A stretch of 64,000 nt of DNA from Silurus meridionalis (Eukaryota > Chordata > Actinopteri > Siluriformes > Siluridae): assembly GCF_014805685.1 (NCBI RefSeq), contig NC_060886.1, forward strand, positions 15,755,108 through 15,819,107, given 5' to 3'. The notes under the pieces are model-generated. The model did no database searches, was not told the DNA's origin, and was given only the letters and a program-made list of their open reading frames with translations. Made by a program: the position numbers and the translations under genes. Shown here one piece after another: positions 63,739-64,000 of the stretch (position 1 is its first letter; each line of letters begins with the position of its first letter).

Positions 63739-64000
63739 AAAAAATCTAATCAAAAGAGCAATTTGTTTAGCCTTATTTCATCCACCAAAGAAACACAAAT
63801 TCAAATCAGCTTTCTGTAGTAGACGAGTGCAATGACAGCCAGACAGCCAGGCCAAGCTCACATCAACATACTCCTCTTCCCTTCACACTTTTCTTCTCCA
63901 TTATCTACAAGTGAAGATATACAGTATGATTATTTTTCCCTCTGCCTCGTCAATGCTGATGGCTGTAATCATTAGCGTTATTGTTACTGTAATGGCCTTG

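Overview
The window is nuclear DNA of a ray-finned (teleost) fish. The grounds are intron-split vertebrate genes with GT/AG boundaries, very dense (CA)n and (AT)n microsatellites, and a fish-type load of hAT, Tc1/mariner and pogo-like elements, an RTE-clade LINE and tRNA-related SINEs. A siluriform (catfish) is possible from the style of the repeats, but I cannot prove it.

The backbone is one gene, CASK, on the minus strand. I could place 19 consecutive coding exons (human-style exons 2 to 20), from 62369-62481 down to 3709-3744. They correspond to about residues 21 to 614 of the 926-residue human protein, recalled from family knowledge: the CaMK-like kinase domain, two L27 domains, the PDZ domain and the alternatively spliced linker before SH3. 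Exon 1 lies beyond the right edge. The SH3, hook and guanylate kinase exons lie beyond the left edge. All exon phases join without a break.

Inside CASK intron 5 (17390-33194), on the opposite strand, sit three class A GPCR genes: gpr34 (18247-19332), a diverged P2Y-like orphan receptor that I reconstruct as two exons (20022-20080 and 20669-21653), and gpr82 (29180-30412). GPR34 and GPR82 nested in CASK are also found in mammals, so this is ancient synteny. The middle receptor lacks the DRY and N/DPxxY residues and is the least familiar gene here.

The rest is intron filled with repeats. The main ones are: a tandem pair of a large unclassified fish element with ~0.8 kb internal units (22940-27407); a decayed RTE LINE (54911-57325) cut by a 362-bp hAT-type MITE with perfect 8-bp target duplications; hAT-type elements at 43116-43592, 46906-47363, 50658-51340 and 53207-54113; pogo-like elements at 2784-3449 and 61062-61364; Tc1/mariner relics; SINEs; and over a dozen long microsatellites. 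Intron 2 (37761-62368) holds no gene that I can support.

CASK is a scaffold of synapses and epithelial junctions. The nested receptors are expected to act in immune or microglia-like cells, so they share the locus rather than a pathway.
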